Of a stretch of 64,000 nt of DNA, positions 1 to 64,000 are shown piece by piece. Location: positions 6,098,001 through 6,162,000 of the forward strand of contig WPIO01000001.1 of the NCBI GenBank assembly GCA_009760855.2, read 5' to 3'. The notes beneath the pieces are model-generated. The model saw nothing but the letters and a program-made list of their open reading frames with translations. It was not told the origin of the DNA and did not search any database. This stretch comes from Cristatella mucedo. Taxonomy: Eukaryota > Bryozoa > Phylactolaemata > Cristatellidae. The first letter of the stretch is position 1. Every line of letters begins with the position of its first letter. The translations under genes and the position numbers were made by a program.

Positions 1-900
1 ACTTCTGGTTAATGCGGGTGGACAATTACAGCTTGATAAAAAACGAAAGAATAATGAAACACACAAATCAAGCAACTAGATCTTTGAGGCAGTAAAAATT
101 GGCGCATGTCCTCTTATTAGAATCGGCTGCCTCCTCCTTCTCCTCTGCATCCACCGCCGCAGCCAGCCGCAGTTTGATTAAACCTGTTGAAGCTCTGAAT
201 TTATAACTTTTGAATGAGGGGATCCTTTTAAATGTTGTGAAGGTGTTAATCTCGCATCAGTGTATGCAGACTCTACAATTTGCATACGCTCTGGAGCACT
301 AAGTGTTTTCGAAAGCCTGTAATATAGTCTTTGGGCAACTGCTGTATGACAACGCTAATGAATGCAGCTGCTAGCCAACAGTCTTTGAGCAGACAGAATT
401 TCAACGTTTTTCAGAACATTGAAATAAGCTGTTGGTCCCTAATGCAAGGATTTAAATGCAGCTTTTCAATACTCGTGCTTGAAAAAGAGCCCCAAACCAT
501 GACTCTGCTGTCGCCGTACTACATAGAGTGTTGCAGGTAGTCATCTCTGTATTCCCTAACCTTGTTTGGCTTACTCGAAATCGAAGTTGGTCGCTACCAA
601 AGAGTTGAATATTCTCTATCACCTATTTAATAGATCGCGCATCAATGCTTAGGAATCAAGCGGATGTGGCGCTTAGCTCCTATCAACCTTTGGCCAGTGT
701 GCTGCTTACGCAGCCAAGGTGCTATCTTGGCCGCTCCTGGGATTAATAGTGTCATCCTAAAGTAAACACGTCAACAGCCTTCGTTTTCCTGAAAATATTG
801 AGCGATAGAGCTATGAAGCTGTCGTTGCGAGTGGAATCCTTTTTAGCCTGCCACATTAAATTTTACACAACCCTTAATCATTCCAATTTTCACGAGCGGT
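1..900. other. no gene recognised
   Basis: No exon or known repeat could be supported. A short CCTCCTCCTTCTCC-like stretch occurs near 130-150. Confidence 0.5.
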
Positions 901-984
901 CTTTTCGTTGCTCTGCCTCTCGAGCACGAGGTCAGCACCCGATTGCCCTCACTTGAGGAAATGTGCTCGTCTGTGACTATTGAG

Positions 985-1075
985 AGCACGGGGTCGAGAG
1001 CCATAAGGCTTATGTGAAGCACCCGGATAAAGAGTGAGTTTTCTTATGGTGTTATACCAATTAATTAGATGTATT
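985..1075 (+). repeat. SINE B fragment (tRNA head plus L2-like tail)
   Basis: Head gagcacggggtcgagagcc, then tgtgaagcacccggataaag and gtgagttttcttatggtgtt, the L2-like 3' tail shared with the copy at 29025. Confidence 0.55.
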
Positions 1076-1394
1076 TCATTTCAAGGCTTTATTCTTAACA
1101 GGTGACGAGGTTAAAAAAGATGGATCTATGCCCTGAAACTGGCTGAAGTTGACCATTTCAGTATCTGTATGTCATCGAAACCATGCCTATATCTTTCCAC
1201 GCGGTGGTCTATCACTTCCCATACTGAGGACGTCACTCCTGGGCGGTCAAGTTGCTTTTACTCCAGGCAGCAATGCAATATGGCCTCTCCTTCGGTGTGT
1301 AAGTGCTGATTATCCCGAGTGAATATTTGAAGATTTACTACGAAAGTTTGAACAGATGAATTTCACAAGCAGAAGAACAGGCCACGCCACCTTC

Positions 1395-1558
1395 AGCAGC
1401 GGCTTTACGTCAACATTTTGATTTCCTATCGCTCTTCCGTAATTTGGAAGTAATTAATGCACAGTTAAAGTTAAACAGTCAGCTCCTGCGTCTTCTTATT
1501 CATCTTCTACCTGAAGAGGATCACAAGGCTAAACGTGGAAACGCGAAGCTCGAGAAAG
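1395..1558 (+). other. possible unassigned exon
   Basis: An open frame reads FRNLEVINAQLKLNSQLL then LPEEDHKAKRGNAKLEK and stops at a good donor (AAA|gtatgt). It looks protein-like, but I cannot name it. It is upstream of and on the same strand as the M13 exons, so an earlier exon of that gene is conceivable but unproven. Confidence 0.22.
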
Positions 1559-2999
1559 TATGTGTAGTTGCGAAACTAGTCAGAGTGCCATTCAAAGTGT
1601 ATACATTTACAAGCACGACGTTACTGATTTACGCACTCATTACTTAGCTACACGGAGTTGCTAGTGAGAGGAACGACAGTCACCATCAGCATCCGTGTCG
1701 CTTCATATGGCTGTGGGACTACCGGAAAGCCTTTTGGGAAAGTCAAGTCTCATTACGTAAACTTAAAAAAGCGGCCTTTTTGCACTTGCTTAAAGTTTGT
1801 TACCACAGACTTTTTAGAGACAAATTAGAGTTTATTACAAGAACTACAGCGAATCCGAAGACAACCATTAGGTCGTACTTACAGTACCGCTTTGTAGCTC
1901 TCGCTGAATGCCAGATTCGTACTCTGTTCGCAAGCTGCAGCAACCACACTGGCACTGGCACTGTGCTTATATCCGCAGGTTGGCCAATCAAAAACCACCT
2001 GTCAATATCGGTGGAGATAACTTGGGAATCGGTGTAATCTTGCTTATGTATATGAATCACAGAATATGCCCTAATTGATTGTCAGTCTACACGCTGTTTT
2101 ATGTGTATTTTTATATTAGTGTTGCACAGATCTTTTACATGAGGTATTTATATATTATTTTGCTTGCTTTTGAATTAGGTGCCGACTTTGGTAAAGACTA
2201 CTGACCTATAGAGAGATTCAATTGATATGCTGTTGAGAGCTCGTTCGTGAATCACCTTGCAAAAAACAGGAAAGTCCTCTTTTTAACCCAAACACTTCGA
2301 TGAATTCTCTTTTTTATATCAGTAAACCCCCTGCTCTAAGGTTTTGTCGGTGGGATATTTTATTGATGACTTGTAGCCTGTAGCAGCGTGAGCTACAATC
2401 AACTCGATCTGTGTTTGTTTTTGCTACCCTCTATCTGAAAGGAAGCTATCGAGACAATAGTGGTCTATCAATACTTGTATGGTTCTGTCTGCTTCTTATT
2501 TTTGTATAAATTTATTTTTATTTATAAATTATAAATGTCATCTTCCTAAGGCATGCGGCGCGGGACCGGAGAGATAAAAATTCTGCTTTGGGCAGGAAGT
2601 GATTCAATTACACCTTGGTTTATCAATTCGGCCATCTTTCAGCAGCCGCTCCACTGCACGCAGTGCCAGGACTTAAGACTTGAAAACGCGGAGTAGCTGA
2701 CGGTCGACCCCCTAACTCCTAAGTCAATAGTATCATCGGCGCGCTGGAAGCCATTCAGAATAAAATACTGATGAAAACTCTCTACATGCTCCTTCTCTGT
2801 ACGCATAATCTCTCTATGCGCATAAAAAATTGTCAAACCCGCCATTATTGATGCCCCTAATGCATAAGCACCTCTGACGCAATGAAGCATCACTTTTTTG
2901 AACTAATTGAAAATTTTTCTTTTTTCCTTAACAAAAAGTAAAACAGAATTCTCCCTTCACAACAGTACATAGAATGCATTAATCGTATACCTTAGTGAG
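1559..2999. other. no gene recognised
   Basis: Includes a short frame at 1982-2031 (PPVNIGGDNLGI) followed by gtgtaa that weakly recalls the NYGGIG segment before HExxH in M13 enzymes; too weak to call. The rest is AT-rich, unassigned sequence. Confidence 0.4.
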
Positions 3000-3020
3000 T
3001 ATATATATATATATATATAT
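3000..3020. repeat. short (TA)n
   Basis: About ten TA units. Confidence 0.8.
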
Positions 3021-3683
3021 GTATTATAATTTTTTCCTTCATTATTTGAGAGATGATTGTAAAAGCGCGTTCAGAACCCCACTTCGAATATCACGTGACT
3101 AGACGCCGTAACACGAGCAAGCTACATTTCCCGAGTCGCCAGCCGGCCCCTGCCGGGCGCCTTACGGGTTTCTTCGTCTACCTTTGGCTTTCATTATATA
3201 TTCTTCATTCTTTAGTCTTAGTTTTTAATCAGGCTATTTATAAATTTTTCTGGTGAATCTTTAGCTCTTTTGGCTGCTTCAATGTCTGCTGGGACCGGGC
3301 AAAACGATAGAGCAGACGCTGCTGTACGCTCCTCCTGGGCCCAACTAATCTTCTCAGTATTACGATGGATGCTTATGCACAATGAAATCATATGCGCAAA
3401 AAAGATACATCAAAACCTGAGTGTAAATGGTGTAGTTGTACCTAGGTTTTTTTTATTTGAGAGTCGTGTCAGGTAAACTCCGAGTGGTCCCGTTGCAGCG
3501 CCCCTACCTACTTACTCTAACTGAAGGACGCTGAACAGCAAAAGGATTTCTGAGCACGTGACTGTTTCAGGGTCCTTAGCCCAAAACAGGCAGAACTCTC
3601 ACACCATTTAAGCAAAATTTAACTTAATCACTTAACTTCCTATTCATATATGAAGTAAGGAATAGGTGGAGAGAGTCAGTCCT

Positions 3684-3850
3684 AGCCATGATGGCACACT
3701 AGGTAAGGTGGTTGCTTTCACGACCTCGTTTGAATCCTTCGGTGGGTGCTCCTTTATTGCCTTTGCAAATGGTAGTGATAGCCGTAAAGGCTCTTTTTCT
3801 TTTATGTGAAAGAGGCTGTTAAATCAGCTAGTATTTTTTTTATTTTAGAT
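3684..3850 (+). repeat. tRNA-derived SINE, family A
   Basis: Head with A-box-like tggcacactaggtaagg, decayed B box (TTTGAATCC), body gatagccgtaaaggctct, and tail gaggctgttaaatcagcta followed by T-rich sequence. Directly next to a LINE-B 3' end. Confidence 0.8.
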
Positions 3851-3852
3851 AC

Positions 3853-4056
3853 AGTTGAACTGAACCGGAAGTCTGCCATGCTTCCCACTTTCTCTTTGCT
3901 GCGTGAGATGAAGTCTGTTGGCGACCGAATGCGTACCGAAAGCCACTTAGGCTGTGAGAGTGCTATAAAAAATGCTCAGGCGTAACACCCACATATTTTG
4001 TATGGCTTTGTGAAGTTACAGACGGAGATACAGTACATTACATTACAGTCAGTAAT
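3853..4056 (+). mobile_element. LINE-B 3' end
   Basis: Shares tgagatgaagtctgttggc and gaatgcgtaccgaaag with other copies in the window and ends in an ACATT repeat. In the longer copies this is the C-terminal end of a CR1-like reverse transcriptase. Confidence 0.75.
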
Positions 4057-4146
4057 GCAGTGCTGCAGTTGAACCTCCCTGAGAGTATAACCTTCCTATA
4101 AGCGCAAATAGACGTCCGACGGAGAGTATGCTTACAGAGAAGTTGT

Positions 4147-4188
4147 TTAGGGTATATATATTAATATATATATATATATATATATATA
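4147..4188. repeat. (TA)n
   Basis: About 20 TA units with one interruption, at the tail of a SINE B copy. Confidence 0.85.
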
Positions 4189-4189
4189 A

Positions 4190-4326
4190 TTAATTTGCAT
4201 AGCGCCCTAAGGGAACTTAATCTCTATCCAGGCGCTTTACAATATGCCACGGGGCTTGAGTGCACGACCTTTGGCCAGGCCTGGTTGGTTGGGGCGAGTA
4301 CCTAAACCACCGAGCTAAACCATTGG
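4190..4326 (-). repeat. SINE B (tRNA head plus L2-like tail)
   Basis: On the - strand: tRNA-like head ggtttagctcggtggtttag with B-box region, then gcacatatt-like linker and the L2-like 3' end (agcgcctggatagagattaa). A TA repeat at 4147-4187 follows. Confidence 0.7.
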
Positions 4327-4709
4327 AAGTGCGACTGATATTTCCAGTCACGTGGCTCTCCCTAAGAACATTTCGATGCGCCTAGAAAATTACCTATTGG
4401 ATGTCATGCATATAGAGAGAGATTCAGTTATCTGTTAAAAATTGTAACACCGTCTGGGTACCCACGTAAAAAGGTATCTGAGCCAGAGGGAGACATGGGC
4501 ACACCCAATACTTTTAGTGACGCACCTACGAAGAGGAAACCCCGGTGTAGGCTAGGAGCAGTTGGCCGCACACGAGAGTTGCACGGAATCACTCATGCAA
4601 ATTTCAGGTGCTAATGTCGCACTCAGTATTTTTCCACTTAAAATAATAGTTATCGCTCAGTGTGATCTGACATGCTTGGAGTGTTGGAGCTGGTGGAAAA
4701 ATACTTTAC

Positions 4710-4790
4710 AGCATAATAATAATAGTAGTACATTTGCATTGGCGCTCAGAGAACTTAAGCACTTTCTATACACTTAATATATCTTGTAAA
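4710..4790 (-). repeat. L2 3' end fragment
   Basis: AAT repeat followed by tggcgctcagagaacttaag, as in the other L2 ends. Confidence 0.6.
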
Positions 4791-6113
4791 GCCAGCATGA
4801 TCAAATGGATTATGGTAGGATGCACACCGTCAACAGGCGTAATATGATGAGAGGTAAAATGCACTGTGTCAACGTGGAAACTTTGTTAGTGATGACATGC
4901 GAAGCATCTGATACGTAGCTCTCAATAGGCGTACGTGATGTCCAAATATTTCTAACGAGACATTTTGGCAAGCTAACGGGTTTTTTCTTGTTTTTTAAAG
5001 AAAGCGTGTTTGTACTGCTTACGCTAGTGAAACTCTGAGCAGTTATTAAAGCATTTCTATAGATGGCATAGCTTTATCACTAAAATCGTGCATATATTTC
5101 TATTTATTTTGATAAAGCTAGCAAGTGAAGTAGGCGCGCTAAGTCACCTGTCACTCCCTGCAGTATGTTTTGATCTAAATCTAGCCCGAAACCTTTCTTT
5201 TTCAAGTCAACTTACAATTCCTCGTCGGAAGGACCCGATCGCTTATATCGGATATTCGTTCTGACAAGTGCAAGTTACGCTCTTGAGGCGGGGCAATGCA
5301 TTTGGACATGTTTTCATCAGATTCGGAAGCTGCAGCCTGCCGAAATCCATCAGATGGCCACAGAAGCGACTGTCATTACTCTGTATCAAAAAAGAAATGA
5401 GCTGGAAGTTGTGATTTCTTAGACAACTGAGCTGCAAGTACTTATTTGTGGGTAAAATGGGGGATTGTAGGGATTCGGGTCAGATGAGCTCGTAGCAATT
5501 ATTTGTAAGCCAAATGAGCTCGTAGTAATTTTAGAGTTACTCTGCTACGCTACAAGATGGCAAAAACGTTCACTGAGATAATGAACTCATGAGAATTGAG
5601 GTCGAGACAAATGTAAGTGTGCGATTTTATCCAGGAAGCATTCAAAGTTTGAAGCTTACAAAAAAATTAGGATCCCAGTTGCTATTCACCTTACATTGTT
5701 ACAAACTTTAAAGCGCACATACTTTATCCAACAGCTTATAATGCTATCTGTCATGCCCACAAGCTAAGAGCCTTGACGTGTGTAAACCTTAACAACGAAA
5801 AAAACGTGATGCACTAGATTTTGCTGGTTTCTACAATTGATGTAGTAGTGTGCCTTGTAAAGGCACTTGATTCGTTAACACACTATATTGGCTTGTTAAA
5901 TAACGCCAAGATGCATTCACTGGAATGTTGATTTTTTCAAATTCACTTTTAATTAACAGAGTAACTGAATCCTTCAACCGTAACTGGTTCTTAATAAGTC
6001 GTAATTGCGAGCAGACAAAGTGCGAAGTGCTGGATTGCATGGACTGACTCAATGTGAATCCGTCTATTTTTATTCAGCCAACCAAAAAAGTCTTTGCGGC
6101 ATCTTGTTTATAG
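4791..6113. other. intron or flanking sequence, no exon seen
   Basis: Searched for an HExxH-FDD-type exon on the + strand. None visible. No repeat family recognised. Confidence 0.5.
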
Positions 6114-13749
<7,636 letters not shown>

Positions 13750-14260
13750 AGGTCGGATCGAAATCTCCGTCAGCGACAACCAAGCACTAGAGTGACGTGC
13801 CAATTCCTGTGTATCGCCTGAGCCTTTCTTTAACTTATCAATCAAAAGTTAACTTGACAGAACTGCATTGTCTATTAAGTCTTAACCACCCACGCTCATA
13901 AGATTGCTTCATTGGCAGCCTTTGCTTAAAACCCAGGCATGCCGAACAGATTAATACAGAAAACTTAATTATGTTAACATCATATCCCATGTAATATATA
14001 TAAATATATCTACATATGCTGTTTTAAGCCTGGGCAGAGTTTAAGCTGGCCCTGAAACAGGTGGAGTCATCTTTTCCCTCAAAAAACGGTGGTATGTCAA
14101 CTACGTATTCACAAAAAATGTCTACAGCAAACGGCACTCTCGATCAGATTCATCAATATACCTACGGACCTTGGACCATTCTCAAACTCCAGCAATGCTG
14201 TCTAGAGCGGCCTGCGAACATTCTGATAGAATGACAACCCAGTTAATGTTAAGTGTGCAT

Positions 14261-14266
14261 AATAAA
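14261..14266 (+). promoter_or_regulatory. candidate poly(A) signal for the M13 gene
   Basis: AATAAA about 510 bases after the TGA at 13749. It is the first clean hexamer I noticed on the + strand beyond the stop. No transcript evidence. Confidence 0.3.
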
Positions 14267-14420
14267 TAAGCACTAATATGTATCTAAAAATTCGAACCTC
14301 ACCACATGCGTACTCTCTGCATGCATAAGCTCTATATAATCATTCAAACTTGACAAACCAACCCGTTTGTGCCGGGTAAGCATAACTTTTAGAGCTTCAA
14401 GGTTATTTGTTTCAACGGCC

Positions 14421-14503
14421 TTATTTATATAGAGGCAGAAGAGCCTAAACGGGTATCGCCGCCGCTTGCAGTGGTCGGTGAAGGATTGCCCACTTCGCGA
14501 CTA
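14421..14503 (-). repeat. SINE A fragment
   Basis: Reverse copy of the body (gaagagcctNaaNgGgtatc, cgcttgcagtgg, gaaggattgcccac). The head is missing. Confidence 0.7.
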
Positions 14504-14860
14504 GTCGTTGAACTTACTGCACATTTTTTATCAATGACATGACCAAATCCTAACAAGGCAAAACTATTATGTATTCGTTATTCGTACACTGTCGATTTAC
14601 TAAGCACCAGAATTTGCTTTCCTTCATGTTCGTCTAGTTCCAAGGCCAGCCGGTCTGGACAGTAGGCGTCACATAACTGTCGATACTGCCACCATGTAAC
14701 GCTGCCGTCTCCCGTGGTGACCCACTAGCCTTCCAATCCCCTATTGAGCTCTTTGCTTGCATGTTCACAGGCCCGCCAGATATATTTCATCGTCTAGTCC
14801 TAGTTGATAAACCAGACTAGTGAACAGCTTGCAGCTGTCTGTCGCGGGCTTAGCTCGATA

Positions 14861-14959
14861 CCTGCTAGGACCGAGGGAAGTCGCGACCAGATGCCTGCTG
14901 GGACCGAGGGAAGTCGCGATCAGATGCCTGCTAGGACCGAGGGAAGCCGCGATCAAATG
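14861..14959 (+). repeat. 33-base tandem repeat, three units
   Basis: Units begin cctgctaggaccgagggaag at 14861, 14894 and 14927, with only a few substitutions between them. Confidence 0.95.
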
Positions 14960-16572
14960 CCAGGTTGTCGTCTTCCATAGCCAGACCAGCGTTCTATGTA
15001 CAATGCCAAATGTTTGCGTATTATTGCGATTTATTCATATATTATTATACGGAGCATTGCACTTTTTCGCCACTCGTCAAGTGTAACGATTATAATTTTA
15101 TTCATATGGAAATTGTAATTCAACTGAAGAGACTTTTTCAGGCAAGCTGCACAGCAGCCAGCCCCAGTGCACCTCACCTGCGCTAATGCAAAGGGAAAGA
15201 TGCTAAAAGACAAGATACGTCAGGTCGTGACTGCTTGAGCAAACTGACCGCGAAACAAGTAGCAATTGCACGCAGCATTAAATTTAATCAATACGACGAC
15301 TATTTGGGTAATTTATTTGGTTACCATCTGGACTCACAGCACTTGGCCAACGATTTAGACGTTTTAAGCAATATGCCTGCAAATGTGCAGCTTGTGGATA
15401 TTTCCTAACCACCTCTGCACACTGAATGGTGTTGATGTGGAGTGATCTTTAGTATTTAGTTATTACTGTTACTATTTGGGTCGTGTAGCTATTATAAGGC
15501 CGATGCTAACTCACAATATGCCATACAAACAAAAGGTATAACTTCTATAGTTTCATTTTCGTGCTTTTACATAAAATATCATTAAATGAAATGTGAAAAA
15601 TTGCTGCATCAACGATAAATGAACATGGCTACTACGATTCTATAAGCAGGATGTCTGAGTACGATATTAACTTTGATAGTAACTTGGAAAGCTGTTCAAT
15701 TCATAGCGATGCCTTTAAGCTGGTAGCGATGCACGATTTTCTCAAACCAGCCTTGGCAGACAGTGGATAGCAGATATGCTGAGAAAGTAGTTCGGCAAAC
15801 CGTTTATCGTTCTCACAAAAAAGGGTATTAAGTAACCAGTCAGAAAAACTCGCTAGGCTTGGCAGTGCAGAACCCAGTTAGCTAACCCAGAACTGTCTCA
15901 ATTGTGGCAGAGCATCTTGACCAAATCAGCGCCCACGTTCTTAAGAAGTATATGTAAGATCCTAGTTTTATGCGGGCTGTCACTAAGCTCAAATGCATCT
16001 TGAACCCACAGACAAGCCTCTTCCTGGGAAATGGCTAGGTTCTCGGTCTGGTTTATGCATTTCTTTTCTCCTGATTATTGGTGAACATGTGTCTTAAGGA
16101 TTCGAACCATGACGATAGCGATGCGTCTATGCTTGGGTTTGAGCCGGTCACTTGTTTACACAAGCCATGGTAGGTTTAATGACGACCTCCCTGGCATAGA
16201 AAATCCTCCGTAAGAGGCTAACAAAGAGGCACGACTGCATGCACTAAATATATGCGTTGCATTACTATAAAAGCAAGCTCATCAGTGTCGACAGAGCAAA
16301 ACCATTGGCTGCCCAGCATGTTTAAATTAAAAAACACTGGAACTGGCAAGAGACCAGAAACGAAGCCGAAGACTTTTGCATAGAGCTGAGTAGATGTAAT
16401 GCTCGAACCCACTACGACTTCACTTGTATATCAAGTTTTGCTCATATCTTTGCCATCATCTGCAGGGCCCGAGTCGTCACTCATAACTTTTCCACTATGG
16501 CGAGAGATGGATGCAAACCTGTACCCATGCTTAAACTTCAGGTTTATAAAACAGCTATTGCACGGCTAAGTG

Positions 16573-16748
16573 GTGAGCCGTGATGGCACACTAGGTAAGG
16601 CGGTTGCTTTCACGACCTAGGTCCCGAGGTCGTGGGTTCGATTCCTGTGGTGGGCGATCCTTTATCGCCACTGCAAGCGGTGGGGATAGCCGTAAAGGCT
16701 CTTCTGTCGCTATACAAAAAGAGGCTGTTTAATCAGCTAGGATTTTTT
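16573..16748 (+). repeat. tRNA-derived SINE, family A, near-consensus copy
   Basis: Full copy with A box tggcacactaggtaagg and B box GGTTCGATTCC, body tatagc-like cgctatacaaaaagaggctg and tail tttaatcagctaggattt. It lies just past the NUP205 poly(A) signal, in the intergenic stretch. Confidence 0.9.
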
Positions 16749-16912
16749 TAAGTGAAATGAGATTTTTTTGGAATTCAAAAGCAGCATGCCGATATGGGCA
16801 TAGAAACAAACAAAAGGTCTAGAGTTGAGACGAGTTGCTTGACACTGAGAATAAATTGGCTAAAACTTCAAAGAGAACACTGTCGCGACAAATCACTTAC
16901 ACCTGATGAGTC

Positions 16913-16918
16913 TTTATT
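16913..16918 (-). promoter_or_regulatory. NUP205: NUP205 poly(A) signal
   Basis: AATAAA on the - strand, about 230 bases after the NUP205 stop. This gives a short 3' UTR ending near 16890-16900. Confidence 0.65.
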
Positions 16919-17149
16919 CAATATTGAAATCAAAAGATCAATATGCATTATTGTACAGGTCACTAGATAACAAGTATACAGAAGAGGTGAAAGGGCTAGT
17001 GGGCAAAATTCCTAAGCATCAGAGAGTAGTGGCAATACACTGATGCAACACCAAGAGCTGCTACCTGTACATGGGAGCAAAGAACCCGCCGGAAACCCAA
17101 AGAAAACTCCCGAGTACCGGGCTGCGGGCATTTCGGGCATTTCCGTGAA

Positions 17150-62288
<45,139 letters not shown>

Positions 62289-64000
62289 CTAAAATGGAAA
62301 AGCGACGCAGCTGGCCATAATTGAATGACACTTTAACCGAAATGACAGCAGCAGCTACTCAGAAACTTCACCACCCGATGAAGTAGGTACTCTGCGGCGA
62401 GCAGCTGGGGCCCTCGACCTAACGCCAATGCAACATTACTTCTTTATCGGATCACAAGAAGCATGCAGTGGTACGATCAACCGCAGTGGACCACCCGCTC
62501 GCATAGATTAAATTAATGGTGCTCGACAATCTTCCTAATCATTGCAGCATGGAACGATCGATTTGTTCGACCAGTGGGTAGCCCATAGAACCACTCTGTG
62601 GCTGCAGGAGCCGCAAACAGCCACAAGAACTATCGTCAAGTAACCAAACCGATGAAAAGCCTACCTTGAATGGTCAGCAAAGCTGGCTTCTGGCCTTAAA
62701 ACACATATTTTCACCTAAGCCTATCCAGCAGACCTGGGCTAACGGCCACTATATTTCCTGAATCGAGGACTTCTAATGCTCCACACATCGGAGGAGCTAG
62801 ATGCGCTAAGACTATTTTTTAAATGATTAGATCCTTTTTGGGCTTAACAGTGAAGTCCTATTTATCGAAACGATGCTTGTATACGCAGAATTGGTATTTT
62901 TAAAAGATAATACACGAAATAGTAAAACTAAACAAGCGATTAAAAATGCAATAATCTGCTTAATTGTGGCCTGTGGGCAGCCTTAATGATAATAATAAAA
63001 ACTTACAAACCCCATAAAAGAACTAACTTTCTCTCTATGCACTTTAAAGTGCTGTGAAGAAAGCTTGTCAAATGGCTAGTGACAACGTTCAAAACTTCAG
63101 CATATGCTTTGACATCACGGGAGCCAGGCCATGGTCTCCAAAGGATTTAAGAATCGGTATAAGCACAACCAAACAGACGACCACTAGATTCGTTCAATTT
63201 CGTGAAATAACCTGCAAAGGCTGCTAAATTGAAATAAACAACGACCCGAAGGCCTGGGACTACTAAGAGCAAAGCAATGTCGTTTCCCACTCTGCTTACA
63301 TTAGTGGGGCACCATTTACGGCTGCTGCAACAATGCTGCAGCAGCAATGACTAGATGCACTAGAGTGCTTCCATTAGCTTCCTGTTCGTAGGGACAGCTT
63401 CCTGAGAACTAAATCGGGATCTTCCAAGTGTTTTCTACATCAGCAATCTTGTCTGTGCCCACGAAGACGACTAGCCCTCTAGGCTACATCGCGTGGCATC
63501 TTCCCAGACATGTGCTGGTTTACCGTATTATTCGATGGGCTTTCCTACAGAAACGTATGCTGCTAAATAATACAACCACCATCTGCTGAAGGTCGCGATC
63601 TCTGGGTGTGGCACAGAGAAAGAGGTAGCCCACTACATGATATACCTCCAGCATCCTTACGCACTGTGTATGACGATCAATGTGAAGAGAGCGAGTGAGT
63701 CACTTTGCTCACTAATATAGAGCAAGGTTGAAAAATTCAGAAATATAACCATTACCTGCTTACACAAGTTGCACGATGAGTACACTTAAACACACTATCA
63801 TATCGGATACCTGACCTCGGGCGAGAATGAAGATCGAGACAGAGCTATCACATTAGTTATAGATAAGTTACTCTCCTGGCCAAGCAAGTTCACTAAGAGG
63901 CCATGACAGGTTGTTGCAGCACGATATCGTATCATTATGGCAATGCAAAAGAGATCCATCTTAAAGAATTAAACAGAAAAACGTTTGCCTCAACCAGGTG
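62289..64000. other. upstream NUP205 intron or flank
   Basis: I looked on the - strand for the N-terminal Nup205 segment and a donor in phase 1. No convincing exon. Holds one L2-like end (62986). Confidence 0.5.
62986..63062 (-). repeat. L2-like 3' end fragment
   Basis: AATAATAAA-rich start, then cataaaagaactaactttct and actttaaagtgctgtgaag. Confidence 0.5.

Larger units (their letters stand above)
13750..16572. other. intergenic, convergent gene ends
   Basis: 3' UTR of the M13 gene at the left, then a SINE A fragment (14421), the 33-base triple repeat (14861) and otherwise unassigned sequence. No coding exon seen. Confidence 0.6.

Noticed and set aside
4555-4615. HGITHANF-like frame as the missing HExxH exon
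   Set aside because: The zinc motif is absent, splice sites are poor, and the likeness covers only four residues.
16573-16645. Functional tRNA genes at SINE heads
   Set aside because: A and B boxes exist, but the cloverleaf is not complete and the same sequence is repeated with SINE bodies and (ATTT)n tails.
63861-64000. N-terminal NUP205 exon at the right edge
   Set aside because: A frame with DLF and a GAGAG end was considered, but there is no GT donor in phase and too little likeness.

Overview
This window looks like nuclear DNA from an intron-rich animal. Two conserved metazoan-type genes are split into short exons with GT-AG (and two GC-AG) introns, embedded in LINE and tRNA-SINE fragments and long dinucleotide repeats. 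I see no prokaryotic operons, CRISPR or phage features. The species cannot be fixed from sequence alone. The repeat mix and intron sizes fit an invertebrate, but that is inference.

Left part, + strand: the 3' end of a neprilysin-like M13 zinc metallopeptidase gene. Five exons (6114-6238, 7757-7822, 12733-12828, 13363-13427, 13650-13749) join in one frame and end in the family's typical C-terminus (MNPLIKCKVW-stop). The exon with the HExxH zinc site was not found. The introns hold a LINE with a nested SINE, an L2/CR1-type LINE with a YADD reverse transcriptase, a probable remnant of an R2-like LINE, and a roughly 310-base TC repeat.

From 13.75 to 16.9 kb lies an intergenic stretch between two convergent genes, with repeats only.

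Right part, - strand: one large gene, the inner-ring nucleoporin NUP205, from the last codon at 17150 to at least 62288. I placed 33 coding exons by splice sites, phase and family similarity. Together they give 5,750 coding bases in one continuous frame, about 1,915 residues. Only the first ~110-120 residues of the family are missing, probably beyond the right edge. The introns carry L2 and LINE-B 3' ends, SINEs, a decayed Tc1/mariner copy, (AT)n and (GA)n tracts and minisatellites. Two structures stand out: a 143-base inverted copy of a NUP205 intron/exon junction (34721-34863 against 35382-35524), and a perfect 45-base inverted repeat flanking an AT tract (43436-43605).

The two genes have unrelated jobs: one is a membrane or secreted peptidase, the other a nuclear pore scaffold. 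They appear to be neighbours only by position, tail to tail. Most of the remaining sequence is transposon debris.
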